Assembly (NCBI GenBank): GCA_963969365.1
Contig: OZ017758.1
Coordinates: forward strand, 1,612,001 to 1,676,000
Length of the DNA stretch: 64,000 nucleotides
Direction of reading: 5' to 3'
From: Asterochloris sp. CNOR1
Lineage: Eukaryota; Chlorophyta; Trebouxiophyceae; Trebouxiales; Trebouxiaceae
Each line of letters opens with the position of its first letter. Positions within the stretch are counted from its first letter, which is position 1. Made by a program: the position numbers and the translations under genes. Positions 11,401 to 22,069 of this stretch are shown here, piece by piece. The notes under the pieces are model-generated. The model saw nothing but the letters and a program-made list of their open reading frames with translations, searched no databases and was not told where the DNA came from.

Positions 11401-14400
11401 GGCTGCTATGCCAGCCTTGTTTTATCCAGCAGTTGTTCTGCAGGGCCCAGGGTTTGTGCCCTTTGCGGGCATAGACGGTCAGCTGGGGGCAGAAGATGCT
11501 TACACAGCAGAGCAGGGGCAGACCTTCTTTGAGCAGCTTACCAGCCAGGCAGGCAGGGCAGGAGTCACGGTCGATGTGATTGCCGCCGGCGTGGCAGCCA
11601 TCAACATCCCCCTGCTGGCCCCGCTGGCCCACCAGACTGGCGGGATGCTGCTGATGCATGAGAGTGAGCTTCCTGTAAGACCTGCGATTTGTCTTTGTTT
11701 GCGCGGCTTGCTCTAACCAAAGTATGCTTGGGAGGGCTGCATAGTTCTACAGGCCATGCTGAAGCAGGGGCAGCTTGACCTTTCTGAAAGCTGCTTGGGG
11801 ACATCTGGCCGCCCCAAAGGATGCCACTCTGCCCATGCATCACCAGGCTTTGCAGTTTCAACATTCCTACTTTTAGCCCACACAATATGCCCTGCAACTG
11901 CTGGCTTCTCAGAGCTGCAGGCCCAGGCGCCTCAATCGCGGCACCTTTCAGCTCTTGCAGCAAATGCGATGTGTGACCCCTGCACACTGGCGCAGGGCAG
12001 CAAGTGGTTCTGGCCGACCCTCTCCCCTTGGCCAACAGCAGTCTGTCCTGCCGCTGCAGGCATCTGCAAGGTGGCCTTGCGGCGTCCCTGCAGCGCCTGA
12101 TGGCCCCACAGCGTACTGCCCTGCTGCTACAGGCTTCTCGGAGGTGCACAGCAGGTCACTCAGCCACCCCTGCAGCGCTTGCTGCAACAATGAATTCTAG
12201 TACCTGCAAAGCAGCGCCAGGCAGCACATGATTGTGGCTGACGTACAATACTTGGCTGACAATAATTACAGCCCTGCCACTGCAGGCTTCTCAGAGGTGC
12301 AAGCAGCGGGCCTCGCGGCCCCCCTGCAGCGTCACATAGGCACGGACGGGACGCTGGAAATTCATGTGTCTCGTGACCTGAAGGTCACAGAAATCATTGG
12401 GCCAGTTGCCCTGCTGGAGGCATCAGCAGCTGAGGTGCATAGCCAGGTCCTGGGGCGCCGGCTGACCCGGAGGGCATGCCGCCTGAGTGCAATTGTGCGT
12501 GGTCAGGCAGCCGCCGTTGCCTGGGAGGCGCTCCGCGACTTGCAGGGGGATGCGGTGCACGTCCAGGTGAGGTAGGGACCTGCTTGGGGCAGAATGAGAG
12601 AGGGGTTGCATGGTGCCTGGGGGATGCAATGCTGTGCGCTGCCTGAGCCCGAGGCTGTGCCCGCCTGAGTGCAATCGTGCCGGGCAGGGGGCTGCCGCTG
12701 CATGGGAGGCTGTCCTGCAGGTCAATGCAATGCACTTTTAGGGAAGGCAGGGGCAGCATGGCACCCTGCTTTCCCCGGCAGATTGCTGCTGTGGCCATAA
12801 TGCAGGCTGCTGTGTGCATCCGGCCTTCAAATTGCCTGCATAAGGTGCTATTGCTCTGCTGACTCATTGGCTTGGCCATAGCCAGGTGCCTGGGAAACGG
12901 CAGTCTGACTGCACCTTGCAGGACATGAAGGAGCCCGGGACATTGGTTTTCCAGGGGCTGCATCAGCTTGGAATATCGTCCCTGCAGGTAGCCCTGTCCT
13001 GGAGGGCGCATGACGGCAGCATCGTGCAGCGTGTGGTGACCCGCCAGATGAGGACAACTGCCAGCCTGGCGGGGGTGGTGCGGGATACTCAGGTACGGCC
13101 TGTCCCCAAAAGCCAAGCGGGGGTGGTGCGGTCTGTCTTGTGCAGGCAAGTGGTGACCTGCCAGCTGAGGGTGGCTGCCACCCTGTCAAAGCTGGTGCAG
13201 ACACCCCAGGCAAGGCTGATTTTGCAGCCCCATCCCTGTGCGGCTTGAGGTCGCTGCAATACCCACTCTGGCTGAGGTGGCGAAGGCAAGCTGCTGATGC
13301 CACACGCTTTTCTGCAGCCATTGTTCCTCTGAGCTGTGGCCTGTTGATTAGAAGCATGCTGACGGTTGGAAGGTGCTTGCTGCATACTGGGTGTTCCTCA
13401 GCCTGGACCAGTCTGGCCATGTGCAGATGGGGGACCTGGCTGTGCTCTATGGCAAGCAGCTGATGGCTGAGGCACAGCGTAGTGGCGCAGCATCAGGGCG
13501 GCATGTCGCGGACACCTTGCGGCAGCAGACAGGTCAGACAGGCTTGGTCAATCTACATGTTGGCGTTACTCACCTGCCGTCCTACCTGGAACTCAAACCT
13601 TACGCCCGTCCCATGGTATGACACCTGCACGCACCAGCTGCCTGCAAGCCATGTGATGCACATGTGCACCGTATCGACTGTGCACCTTAACTGCACCAGT
13701 GCTGGCCGGTGCTTCAGCGCTATCTTGAGTTGCAAGCCCTGCACATGCTGCAGGGACTCACCTGGCAAAGCTGATATCCCACCTGTCCCAAGGGGCTGGG
13801 CAGCCCGGGCCAGCAGGCGGGTGGCTACGCCGCCGAAGCCTCACGCCACTGCCTCCTGAGCTGCGCCTATATGCCCAGGTATGCTCATAGGCCAGTACTG
13901 TGCAGAAGAGTTGCCTCGTCCTCATGCCAGCTCGCAACATGTTGACGCCACCCATGTTGCAACAGGCGGCTATGTGCCCTGCAGCGGCAAGTGTGGTTTC
14001 AGGCCTGGGCGTGCTGGCCAAGTGGCCTCTGCATTGCTCTTTGTGGGGCTCCCAATGGATGCTGTGCCCAACTCTGAAATGCCTGTACCAATTGCGTCAG
14101 CAATCCATTGAAATTCAATCTCTGCGATCTGAAGATGCTGCTTGCCGTGCAGTCGCATACCGCGTGCACTCAACCCCCTCATGCTGCAAGCAATGGCAGT
14201 CATGCCCTGCCATACATGACCTACAACGTGACTACTGGCTGGCTGGTGCACCTAACATTCAAGTGCAGCCCAGAATTTACTATCCCCTGCCCTGCCGGGC
14301 AGGCCCCTTCCGACCTGCAGTGGGGTCCTGCATCTGTCATGCAGCTGCAGTCACATGCCCGTGCTGCAGACATGTGCAGGCTCTGTCTCACCTGCAGCAT

Positions 14401-15801
14401 GCCCTGTGCTGGGCCACACAGGACGCTTTGCACTGCCCACTGCCCTGCCCTGCAGGCTCTGTACCATCTGCAGCGTGGCCCCATGCTGGGCCACATCCTG
14501 GGGCACCCAGACGAGCGCGCTTTGCTGCACGTGGCCTTCCTGTCTGCTGGAGGTGACATGGCCTGGCGCATGCTGCTGCCGGACACCTATGCGCTGGACC
14601 TGGACAGCGCCCATGCAGAGCACATCCCGCCTGTGACAATGGCACTGGCCACGAGTGAGCATCTGTCAGGCTCAGCATGAGTGGCAACCAGCCCATGGCT
14701 GATACTGCATGCGTGCCCATGCTGCACACATGTCCCTGTGAGCCAGATGCCTGGGGCCATGCTGAGCGTGTCACACCTGTGGCCGTACCGAGTGTGTCGC
14801 ATCTGTGACCTTGCACTTCAGCTTGTGCCAGCAGTGAGAGCCTGCTTTGCCTTTGACTTGCTGGAGACTGTCCAACCTGCAAGGATGCCCATGCTGTCCC
14901 ACTGTTGGAGCAGCCGTGCAGACCGCGTCCTGCATGGGATGCTGATCGCCAGTGAGAGGCTGTCAACAACTGGGCCACATGTCTGTTGCTGCTTCACGGA
15001 TGCACTTCTGTGCCCTTGCTGCTGTCCCTGTGGCGATCATGTGAGGAGAGGTGTGACCACACTCCATACCTGGGCCAGCTTGCTATGTGTGACGTGCAAT
15101 GGCACCGACACAGACCCAGCCCGCACTGGACAAAGCACGACTCCCTTGGCGGCACCCCTGCCTGCAGGTGCTGCCCTTGTGCTGGACAATGGGACCCACA
15201 TCTTCACCTGGTTCAAGCCCACACCGGCTGGCAGGGACCCAGATCCCCAGCATCAGGAGCAGTGCAACCAGGTGGTCCAGAGGTTGTTGGCAGACCGCGT
15301 CCCGGTGCCAGCAGTGCGCCACATCCAGGCGGTGGGTGCTCTGTGGTGCACAGTGCACACCCAGCCCCATGCCTTGGACTGAAGCCTCTCTCTGTGCAGG
15401 CAGCCTTTCCAATGTCTCAGGTGTATGCAGCTCTACGATCAGCAGCCGGCTTTCGATTGCTGCCAGTCCATGTGGTTGCACCTGAGCTCGCCCAGGTGCA
15501 AGTCTTTGCTGTCTGTACTCTGTCTGCTGATCAGCGTTACCTACCCTCTCGCTTGCAGGGCTCTAGCGATATGCGCTACATCACATGTAGGCTGGCCCCG
15601 CTGCACAACGACTCCCTGGAGGACCAGCAGGCTCAGTTCTACCCCCTCCAGGAGCTTCAGCCTTGGCAACTGGCAGCTCTGCAGGCTGCCATGCCCCCCT
15701 CTTCTGAGCTCAGCTTCCTTCAGTGGTGCCAGAAATTGGGGTTGCAGGGTGACCATAATGCCTTGATGGCCGCCTTGCACCAGCCGGCTCTGACCAGATG
15801 A
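8413..15801 (+). CDS. Divergent SEC23-like COPII coat protein
   Basis: SEC23 forms the inner COPII coat with SEC24 at ER exit sites and acts as GAP for SAR1. The N-terminal segment (WPLGALVTP, then the zinc finger CVHCHSVLNPYCK near 8655-8697 and WSCIFCGHRN from the next exon, which begins near 8922) is the SEC23 zinc finger. Trunk-like exons follow near 9370-9520 and 9760-10020. Further exons encode LMLTSGPISK near 11110, GQTFFEQLTSQAGRAGVTVD near 11520-11580 and PLAHQTGGMLLMHESE near 11625-11670. The beta-sandwich part lies at 12284-12570 and 12988-13092, and the helical part near 13430-13530. The gelsolin-like end (YHLQRGPMLGHILGHPDERA near 14460-14515, then DMRYITCRLAPLHNDSLEDQ near 15570) runs to the stop at 15799-15801. 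Identity to canonical SEC23 looks low, closer to the divergent plant SEC23 paralogues. The start is uncertain: the first safe exon begins near 8550. At least five introns contain copies of neighbouring exon edges. Confidence 0.82.
9216..9381 (+). repeat. SEC23 intron array, units of about 55 bp
   Basis: Three units each contain CAGTGGCTGTGCAGCAC or a close variant and end CCTGCAGTCCCTC or TCTGCAGTCCCTC. The last such acceptor leads into the real exon near 9371 (SLPALHADGIDY). Confidence 0.75.
10615..11060 (+). repeat. SEC23 intron array of acceptor/exon-start copies
   Basis: The real exon begins near 11035 after TGCATGCAG with GTGTGGCTCATGGGCCAGCAG. Decayed copies of this edge lie near 10636, 10712, 10802 and 10949, most followed or preceded by CTGCTGCCTCAGCAGAC. 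Spacing is irregular, 75-150 bp. Confidence 0.7.
11889..12330 (+). repeat. SEC23 intron, four copies of one exon start
   Basis: The real edge near 12284 (CTGCAG then GCTTCTCAGAGGTGCA) is preceded by decayed copies near 11900, 12050 and 12135, each with a C-rich tract, a CAG and a GCTTCTC/GCATCTG-like start; three end in CCCTGCAGCG. Confidence 0.75.
12481..12735 (+). repeat. SEC23 exon end copied into the next intron
   Basis: Exon sequence 12481-12560 (GCCTGAGTGCAAT, ... GGTGCAC) recurs at 12663-12735 past the donor, starting with the same 13 bases and ending ATGCAC after small gaps. It lies wholly in the intron. Confidence 0.8.
13033..13209 (+). repeat. SEC23 60-bp exon duplication, in frame
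   Basis: 13033-13092 (real exon end) and 13150-13209 align without gaps; I count 41 of 60 identical bases. The encoded pair is VVTRQMRTTASLAGVVRDTQ and VVTCQLRVAATLSKLVQTPQ. The copy has GTGCAG before it and CAG/GCAAGG (a GC-type donor) after it, and the 117-base offset is a multiple of three. Confidence 0.85.
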
Positions 15802-15837
15802 AGGACCCCATGCTCTTATCTTCTTTTGCTTGAGCCT

Positions 15838-15842
15838 TTACA
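15838..15842 (-). terminator. Possible UGUAA poly(A) signal of nucleolin
   Basis: Minus-strand TGTAA about 220 bp past the nucleolin stop at 16064. If used, the nucleolin 3' UTR overlaps that of the convergent SEC23-like gene. A five-base match is weak on its own. Confidence 0.3.
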
Positions 15843-15940
15843 GTACTTTTAAGTCATCTGACATCAAACTCACTATCAAATGCATCTGGGCGGAGATACT
15901 GCTCATCTCACTGAAGTCATGCCTTGCAATCATGGTGGCT

Positions 15941-15945
15941 TGTAA
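15941..15945 (+). terminator. UGUAA poly(A) signal of the SEC23-like gene
   Basis: TGTAA lies about 140 bp past the stop at 15801, a normal 3' UTR distance in green algae. It is inside the 262-bp gap to the nucleolin stop. Confidence 0.45.
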
Positions 15946-16063
15946 AGGTGGACAAGCTGTCTGTACGAGGTCTGTGCATCGTGTTCATTGCTCGCCCACA
16001 CAAATGCCTGCTGTAATCAGGTGTTGGTGCTGGCATGTGCTTGCTGATCTGGTGCTCCATGAA

Positions 16064-19000
16064 TCAATCAAATGTGACCTTGCTACCGCTGCCAGCGCCG
16101 GCATCGATTCTCATCTTGGGCTTGAAGTCACCTCCACGGCCCCTGCCACGCCCACGGCCTCCGTCACGGCCACCGCGACCACGACCACCTGCAAAATTGG
16201 ATTAGGAACAGCTCCTCGCAAGGCTCTAGTAAGCGGTCATGTGCAATTGATGGAAGCATCCCAGCTAGAAGGCTGTAGAGCAGCCCCACCCCCCACCCAG
16301 TTCCAAAATTCTACACCCCACCCTTGTCAGCAACCGTGCTATCAGGACAGCAAGACTTGTCAAGATTGAGATCTGGTGTGGATGTGGTCTGCTGGGCAAG
16401 TTCGAAAGGGTAATGGCGCCGACGGTGCTCCCCACGAAAATGGAATCAGCATACCCAGCCCCAGGAACCCCGAAACGGGGGGCTCGACTGGGGCTGTCAA
16501 TGTGCGGCGTTTCTGCAGGGCTATGCACCAACTGGGGAGGTGCCCCAAAGCAGAAGGCTGGATGTGGGGGCTAACCCACAAGCTGCCCCGCCGCGTGCGC
16601 AGTGCATTAGTCAACATGATGCAGTTGAAAATCGCTGGACAGCTCATTGCAGGAACGTGACAAGGCCTTGAAACCCACGCAGGAACAGCAGCTGGATGTC
16701 CTGAGGACCTCTGAGCGACATCACCGATGAAAGCATCAAGACTATCTAAGGTGTTTCTGCCTCAGCAGTGGTTACCAGCAGCCTGCCCACGCAAACTGGG
16801 CAGACGCTTTGAGAAAGAGCAGGAGAGATATGCCACAAGCAGTGCTTAAGCTGAAATGCTGTCCCTAGCCCTCCGTGCTGGCGCAGTGGCAGCAAAATGA
16901 GCTGCATGTCCTGAAAGCAGCCTGCAAGAGCAGGCTGCCTGAGGCCCTGGCTCTCCTGCTGCCCATGTTCACAAAAGTAAGAAGTGAAAAATGATGCAGC
17001 TCAAGAAGCTGTGAGTGGTGTGCGGTACAGGGTCGAGCTCTATCAGAGGCTGGCTCTTGCAGACATGCGGCTGGAATGGCCTCATCAGAAGGGAAGAAAC
17101 AGGACATGCAGCCTTCCTGTGCGGATTGAGCAGATCCACGGCTTCCCTGCTTCCACATGGCGACATTGGAGCGCAACGCAGGTCCCATAGAGAACCAAGT
17201 TCCGCTCCAAGGCGACAGGGCGCCAAGCATGCGCAGCAGACCAACACACGCAGGCACCATGCGGCCCACACAGCGCCACGTGCAGGCCGCAGGCCTCACC
17301 TCCACGGCCCCCATCGCGGCCCCCGAACCCGCGGCCACCACCACGGCCACCCCCAAAGCCACGGCCTCCCCCGCGGCCACCACCAAAGCCGCCCCGGCCT
17401 CCACCCCGGCCACCACCGCCACCAGCGCTGCGGCTGCCAGGGTTCACGTCGACTTTCAGGTACCCGCCAGCAGCCTCTGTGCCGTCATACTCGCCGGCAG
17501 CATTCTGCAGGACACCATTGGGCCAACTGTCAAAAAAGAGGCTGAGACCTGCACCCAGCACAGTCAGGTTACAACAGGGAGCTGGGGCGCACTATGCGCT
17601 TGCCAGCAGGGTCTGCAGGGCAACGGGGGCCGGAGCTGGCTGCAGGCACTTTGACCAACAGCAGGAGCCATAAAAGATGGAGGACTGCACTCAAATCAGC
17701 CATGAGCATTTTTAAGGGCAGAAGAGGGTTGAGAGGCAGTGTGGTGTGCACACTTGCAATGGGGCATAGGCAGAAATCTCCATGCTTCAAAGCAGTACTA
17801 GCATCAAACCCAGCAGACTTTGCACGCACAGCCAGCATAGGACCAGGCATTGCTGTTCAAGCAAAGCTCGAGTCACAGCCCAACTGGCCAATGCATGCAG
17901 TTTGAACCATGGGCCTTCAATGGCCGCTGAGCCCAGGTGTGAACAACAGCCTGGGAAGTACAATGCACAAAACATGACGCATCTTCACTACTGAGTAAGC
18001 CAGTGCCTGGAGGAACCCACCTTGGCCTCATTGGAGGCAAACTCGATGAAGCCAAACCCCTTGAGGGACCCAGTCTCCCTGTCGGTTGGCAGGCGCACAG
18101 AGTTGATCTCGCCGCAGGCCTGGAAGGTCTCTGTCAATGCGGCGCGCACATCGTCCTCGCCCATGGAGCTGTCAAAGCCCTTGACAAAAATGCTGGTGCC
18201 ACCATCGTCAGCACCACCGCCGCCGCCGCCGCCGCCTGCAGTGCGGGTGTCTTGGGTGCTTCAGCAGATGGAGGTACTGCTGCGCAAGGTGACAACGTGA
18301 AGGATGCCTGAGGTGAGGTCGCTTCCAACCACCTGTGTTGCTGCCAAGGATTGACAGCTGTGATCGAGAGCCAGATCAACACCCCATCACATTAGGTCGA
18401 TAACAGCAATGAGTTTGGCCCAACATGAGCAACCCACCAGGCTAAGCGCCAGGAGATCACATCAGGCAAGCAGCATCAGCTGCTGTGATAGCTGAAAACA
18501 CATGCGGCTGACTGTGCAACAAGGTACGCGCGAGTCGGCCCAAGCCAAGACTCACCACGGCCACCGCTGCCGCCACCACCACCAGGGGCACGCTCCTGAG
18601 CAGTGTCACAGTAGATCTCACGGCCAGCAAACTCGCTGCCACTGAGGGCAATGGCCTTCGCTGCGCCCTCCACAGTCTCAAATTGAAGGTGACCAAAGCC
18701 CTTGGCACGGCCAGTCTCGCGGTCGGTGGCTGCACAGCAGGAATAAGTTGTCTAAGCAAAGGTGTGTCTTGCAGACCAGACAAAAGCCCGTGGGAGGCAT
18801 GCGCTGCCTCTTGCACCTGCCCTGACAAACATTTTAGGGTGAGTACCTCCTGCGAGCAGGGCAAAGTAACTCTGCCCCTAGCATGCAAAACATACTTGAT
18901 GGCAGTCCTCAGGTGCTGGACCCAGGGACGTGACTAACCTGCCTTGAGCGCTTGTACTCGACGCATGAGTGTCCATGCAAGAAGTCTAATGCTTCACATG

Positions 19001-21955
19001 TGGGGGTGCAGGCAGGGCATATGCCAACAGGTACACAACCACAGCACCAGCACAGCCAGTTGATAGTCTGCCAGGGCAGGTATTTGCACAGCATGGGATC
19101 TCTCAAGGAAAGGCACTCACCCAGGCGCACTTCCACCACGGTGCCACAGTCAGCAAAGAACCCTGCCAGGTCATCCTCTGTCGCGCTCCAGGGAAGGTTC
19201 TTGCAGAAGATGGTGCGGCTGCCCTGGGCGGCGCTGGCATCCACATTGGCTGCAGAGCCATCAGCCTGCTTGGCCTTCTTGGGGGTGGCTGCAGCATCAC
19301 TGTCTGCCTTGCGCTTCTTGCCTGCTGGCTCTGCAGCAGCAGTACAAAGTGAAGTAAGATATGGGGCCAGCGCTGATGCCACCAGAGCAGCTGTGGTCAC
19401 TCCACCCTGACAGGGTATGCTGGAGTCTTACTGTTGATGTCCCTAGTATGACAAGCAGACAGTCCAGCTCGAGTACTCTCCACATGTGGCAGATTGGCTG
19501 AATAGGGTGCCTGGCTGGGAGCCCAGCTGTGGACCTGCTAGTTCTGATGCTGAGATGAAGTTGGACAAGGCACCAAGGTGAAGGCAAGCCAGCAAAACCC
19601 CCAAAGTCAGAAAGTGTCCAGCAGCACGCTGCTGAGGAGCTGGATGCTCTGCTGAGGTGACACAGAGGGCAAGACTGATGCACAAGGCAGCTGATCTAGA
19701 TATCTAGATATCTAGAGAGGAACCGGGTGGCAAAGTCCAGAATGCGGCACTCCAGCAACTGCTGCTGTACCTGGCTTGGCAGCCTCCATCTCCTCATCCT
19801 CATCATCATCAGATTCCTCCTCTGAGGACTCCTCTGCGGCAACAGCTGGCTTGGCCTGAGCCTGCAGCAGACAGCAGAGAGGTCAGTCAGGCTGCAGCGC
19901 CACCTTTGGGTAAGCCCACATGGGGAGCTGCCCACCCCCAGGTACAAAATGAGCATTTAAATAGGCATGAGAGAACTACACACACTATTATCAGCAGCTG
20001 CAGCAGCCAGCATGTGGCTGCCCGGCCAAGCTGGCAACGCCACAGTAAATCAGGCCCCAGACACATCAGTGGAATGAGATGAGATCCCCACATTGCACCA
20101 CCTCGTTGATCTGCCCACAGCAAACTTAGGCATGATTGTGCTCACCATCTCGGTATCATCATCGTCTTCCTCGTCACTGCTTTCCTCATCACTGCTCTCC
20201 TCAGCCTTGGCAGCAGCCTTAGTCTTGGCAGGAGCAGCCTTGGCAGCAGCCTTAGGGGTTGGCTCTTCATCGTCAGATGACTCCTCTGCAGCAGCAAATC
20301 GGCCTGTCAGCCGTGGGATCAGGGGCCAGAGCGTGCTGCGTCAAGGGCAGCTCAGCAATGCTGCCAGGCAACAGGCTACCGCAACCCCTACAAACCTGTC
20401 ATGGCTAAGCAGCTCTCCTCTGGCCAGATGAAGGCAGCTAAGTGCCTGTGCAGGTCAGGCAGACACACCTGCTGAAATGTGTCGCTGCCATCGCAGCTGC
20501 AGCCCAGCATCAGAAGCTGCCCAACATGCGCACATGGCTACAGCAGCATGCGCAGCAGAGCTCACCCTCAGAGCTGGACTCCTCCTCCTTGGCTGCTGCC
20601 TTCTTGGCAGCAGCAGGCTTGGCAGGCTCCTCATCGTCTGAAGACTCTTCAGATGAGCTGTCATCCTCATCAGCAGCTGCTGCAGCATCAGGGCAAAGTG
20701 TTCAGGGAGGAGGGGATCGGTCAGGAACAAACCAGCACAGTGATCAACAAGGCATGGGCCTGTCCCCAAAAGCAGCCGCTGCGCTCCGTGGGGCCAACCT
20801 CACTCAGCAAACAAAAGGGTCCATGGGTCAGCACAGGAAATGAATAGGGTAGCCCCTGCTCTGCACTGAGCGCACGACATACAAAACTTACATACAGCAC
20901 AGTGGACAAGTCCTCAAAAGCAAGCAGGCATCTTGGAGGGTCTGATTCATGCAGCGGCTAGGCAAAGCAGTGTGATGCTGACACACCTGCTGCCTGGCGG
21001 GCCTTGGCTGCAGCTGCAGGGGCTGGCTTGCCCTTAGCGGCTGGGGCAGCTTCGTCATCTGAGGACTCCTCTGAAGACTCCTCGTCATCGCTGCTCTCAA
21101 CAGCTGCGGCAGCAGTTGTGGGGGCTGCCTTCACCTCGGCCTGCAGCAGCCAGAGAGATGTGTCTACCACTTGCATGTAAGCTCTGTACACAGTCTGCCA
21201 GCGGGTAGTTGTGCCAAGCATGGGGGCTTGAACGTCCGGATATGCAGCAGGCAAGACGGAAACGCTGGCACATGCCAGGCACCTCGTTAGGCAGAGTCAC
21301 CAGCAAGCAGCACAGGGCCTCCGACAAGCAGCACACAACAACAACTTGCCCGCGAGGGAGTGGTCACTGCTGCACGGACCTCTTCCTCATCTGAGCTTTC
21401 TTCGTCTGAGCTCTCCTCCTCAGACTCTACCTTCTTTGCGGGAGCCGCCTGCAGGAGCGCAGCACGCAGACAATGAGTACAGTTTGCCAGATGAAGGCAG
21501 GGAGTGGCAACCAACGGCAGCCGCCGCCTTTTTGACCTGTGACTGCCCAATCCCAGATCGCTGCGCAGCAGCAAGTCTGCATGGGAGCACTGAGGCAGCA
21601 TGACAACAGTCAAGAGGTGATGCAGAGCACTTGTCCTGCTAAACTTTTCACAACACATGAATTGCTGCTGCACTGCCTATTGAGCAGGACTCCTCTGCTG
21701 CTACCTTCTTGCCCGCTGCAGCGGTCACCTTCACTGCCGGCTGCTCATCGTCAGAGCTCTCCTCCTCACTAGACTCCTCAACCTGAAGGGGAGACAGTAT
21801 GTAAGCCCATCACTGCTGGCATCGCGCTGGAAGCGCGGAGCCGCCGTCCCAAGGCTCACCTGTTTTGGGGGTGGGGCTTTCTTCTTGGGCTCGGCCTGGA
21901 CTGCCTTCTTGGCCTTGGCCCCCTTCTGCGGTATGACTTGCTTTGTCTTGGCCAT
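16064..21955 (-). CDS. Nucleolin-like protein (acidic stretches, two RRMs, GAR tail)
   Basis: Nucleolin acts in the nucleolus in rDNA chromatin and pre-rRNA processing. The start MAKTKQVIPQKGAKAKK is at 21955 (an in-frame ATG also lies at 21964). About six exons from 21880 to 19760 encode Lys/Ala-rich segments alternating with acidic serine blocks such as ESSDDEESSEESSDDE, which are probable CK2 targets. RRM1 begins near 19230 with RNP2 IFCKNL and continues past an intron with RNP1 KGFGHLQF near 18700. RRM2 lies at 18225-18022 with RNP2 IFVKGF and RNP1 KGFGFIEF. The Gly/Arg-rich tail (FGGGRGGGRGFGGGRGGGR) is at about 17430-17298 and ends in an exon at 16195-16064 with SGSKVTFD and a stop. Domain order and the VTF-D ending fit plant nucleolin. 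The last large intron (16196 to about 17290) holds an unexplained structured block. Confidence 0.93.
16456..16496. other. Strong nested stem-loop in the last nucleolin intron
   Basis: CAGCCCCAG at 16456-16464 pairs perfectly with CTGGGGCTG at 16488-16496, and inside it CCCCG (16468-16472) pairs with CGGGG (16476-16480) around a AAA loop. The flanking 16376-16660 is open on both strands. It could be part of an intron-encoded RNA, but it lacks clear C/D boxes and I recognise no family. Confidence 0.55.
17298..17440 (-). repeat. GAR-coding repeat in nucleolin
   Basis: Tandem GGCCGCGG-type units encoding repeated FGGGRGGGR and GRGGGR blocks. The Arg-Gly-Gly tail of nucleolin binds RNA and ribosomal proteins and is a known arginine-methylation site. 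A second short GAR block lies in the last exon (16195-16130). Confidence 0.85.
19695..19716. repeat. 22-bp perfect palindrome of TCTAGATA units
   Basis: Three overlapping TCTAGA(TA) units form a perfect inverted repeat in a nucleolin intron, just 5' of the exon block at about 19700-19860. It is AT-rich against the GC-rich surroundings and could form a cruciform or RNA hairpin. Confidence 0.8.
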
Positions 21956-22069
21956 GATGTGCAAAAGTGTCAGCGAAGAACGGGAGTTCTCTGACCTACT
22001 CGACCATCAGGTTAAGATGCCCATCTGACAGTTGGTCATCTTGGACTGTACACCCGAATTGCTGCTCCA

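Noticed and set aside
10847-11659. 270-codon minus-strand open frame
   Set aside because: Antisense to well-supported SEC23 exons (GQTFFEQLTSQAG and others). Long open frames are common here because of composition.
12394-13149. 251-codon minus-strand open frame
   Set aside because: Antisense to SEC23 exons at 12284-12570 and 12988-13092; Pro/His-rich translation without a family.
16376-16660. 95-codon plus-strand frame in the nucleolin intron as a gene
   Set aside because: The opposite strand is equally open over the same bases, and neither translation looks like a protein domain. Kept as a possible structured RNA or repeat instead.
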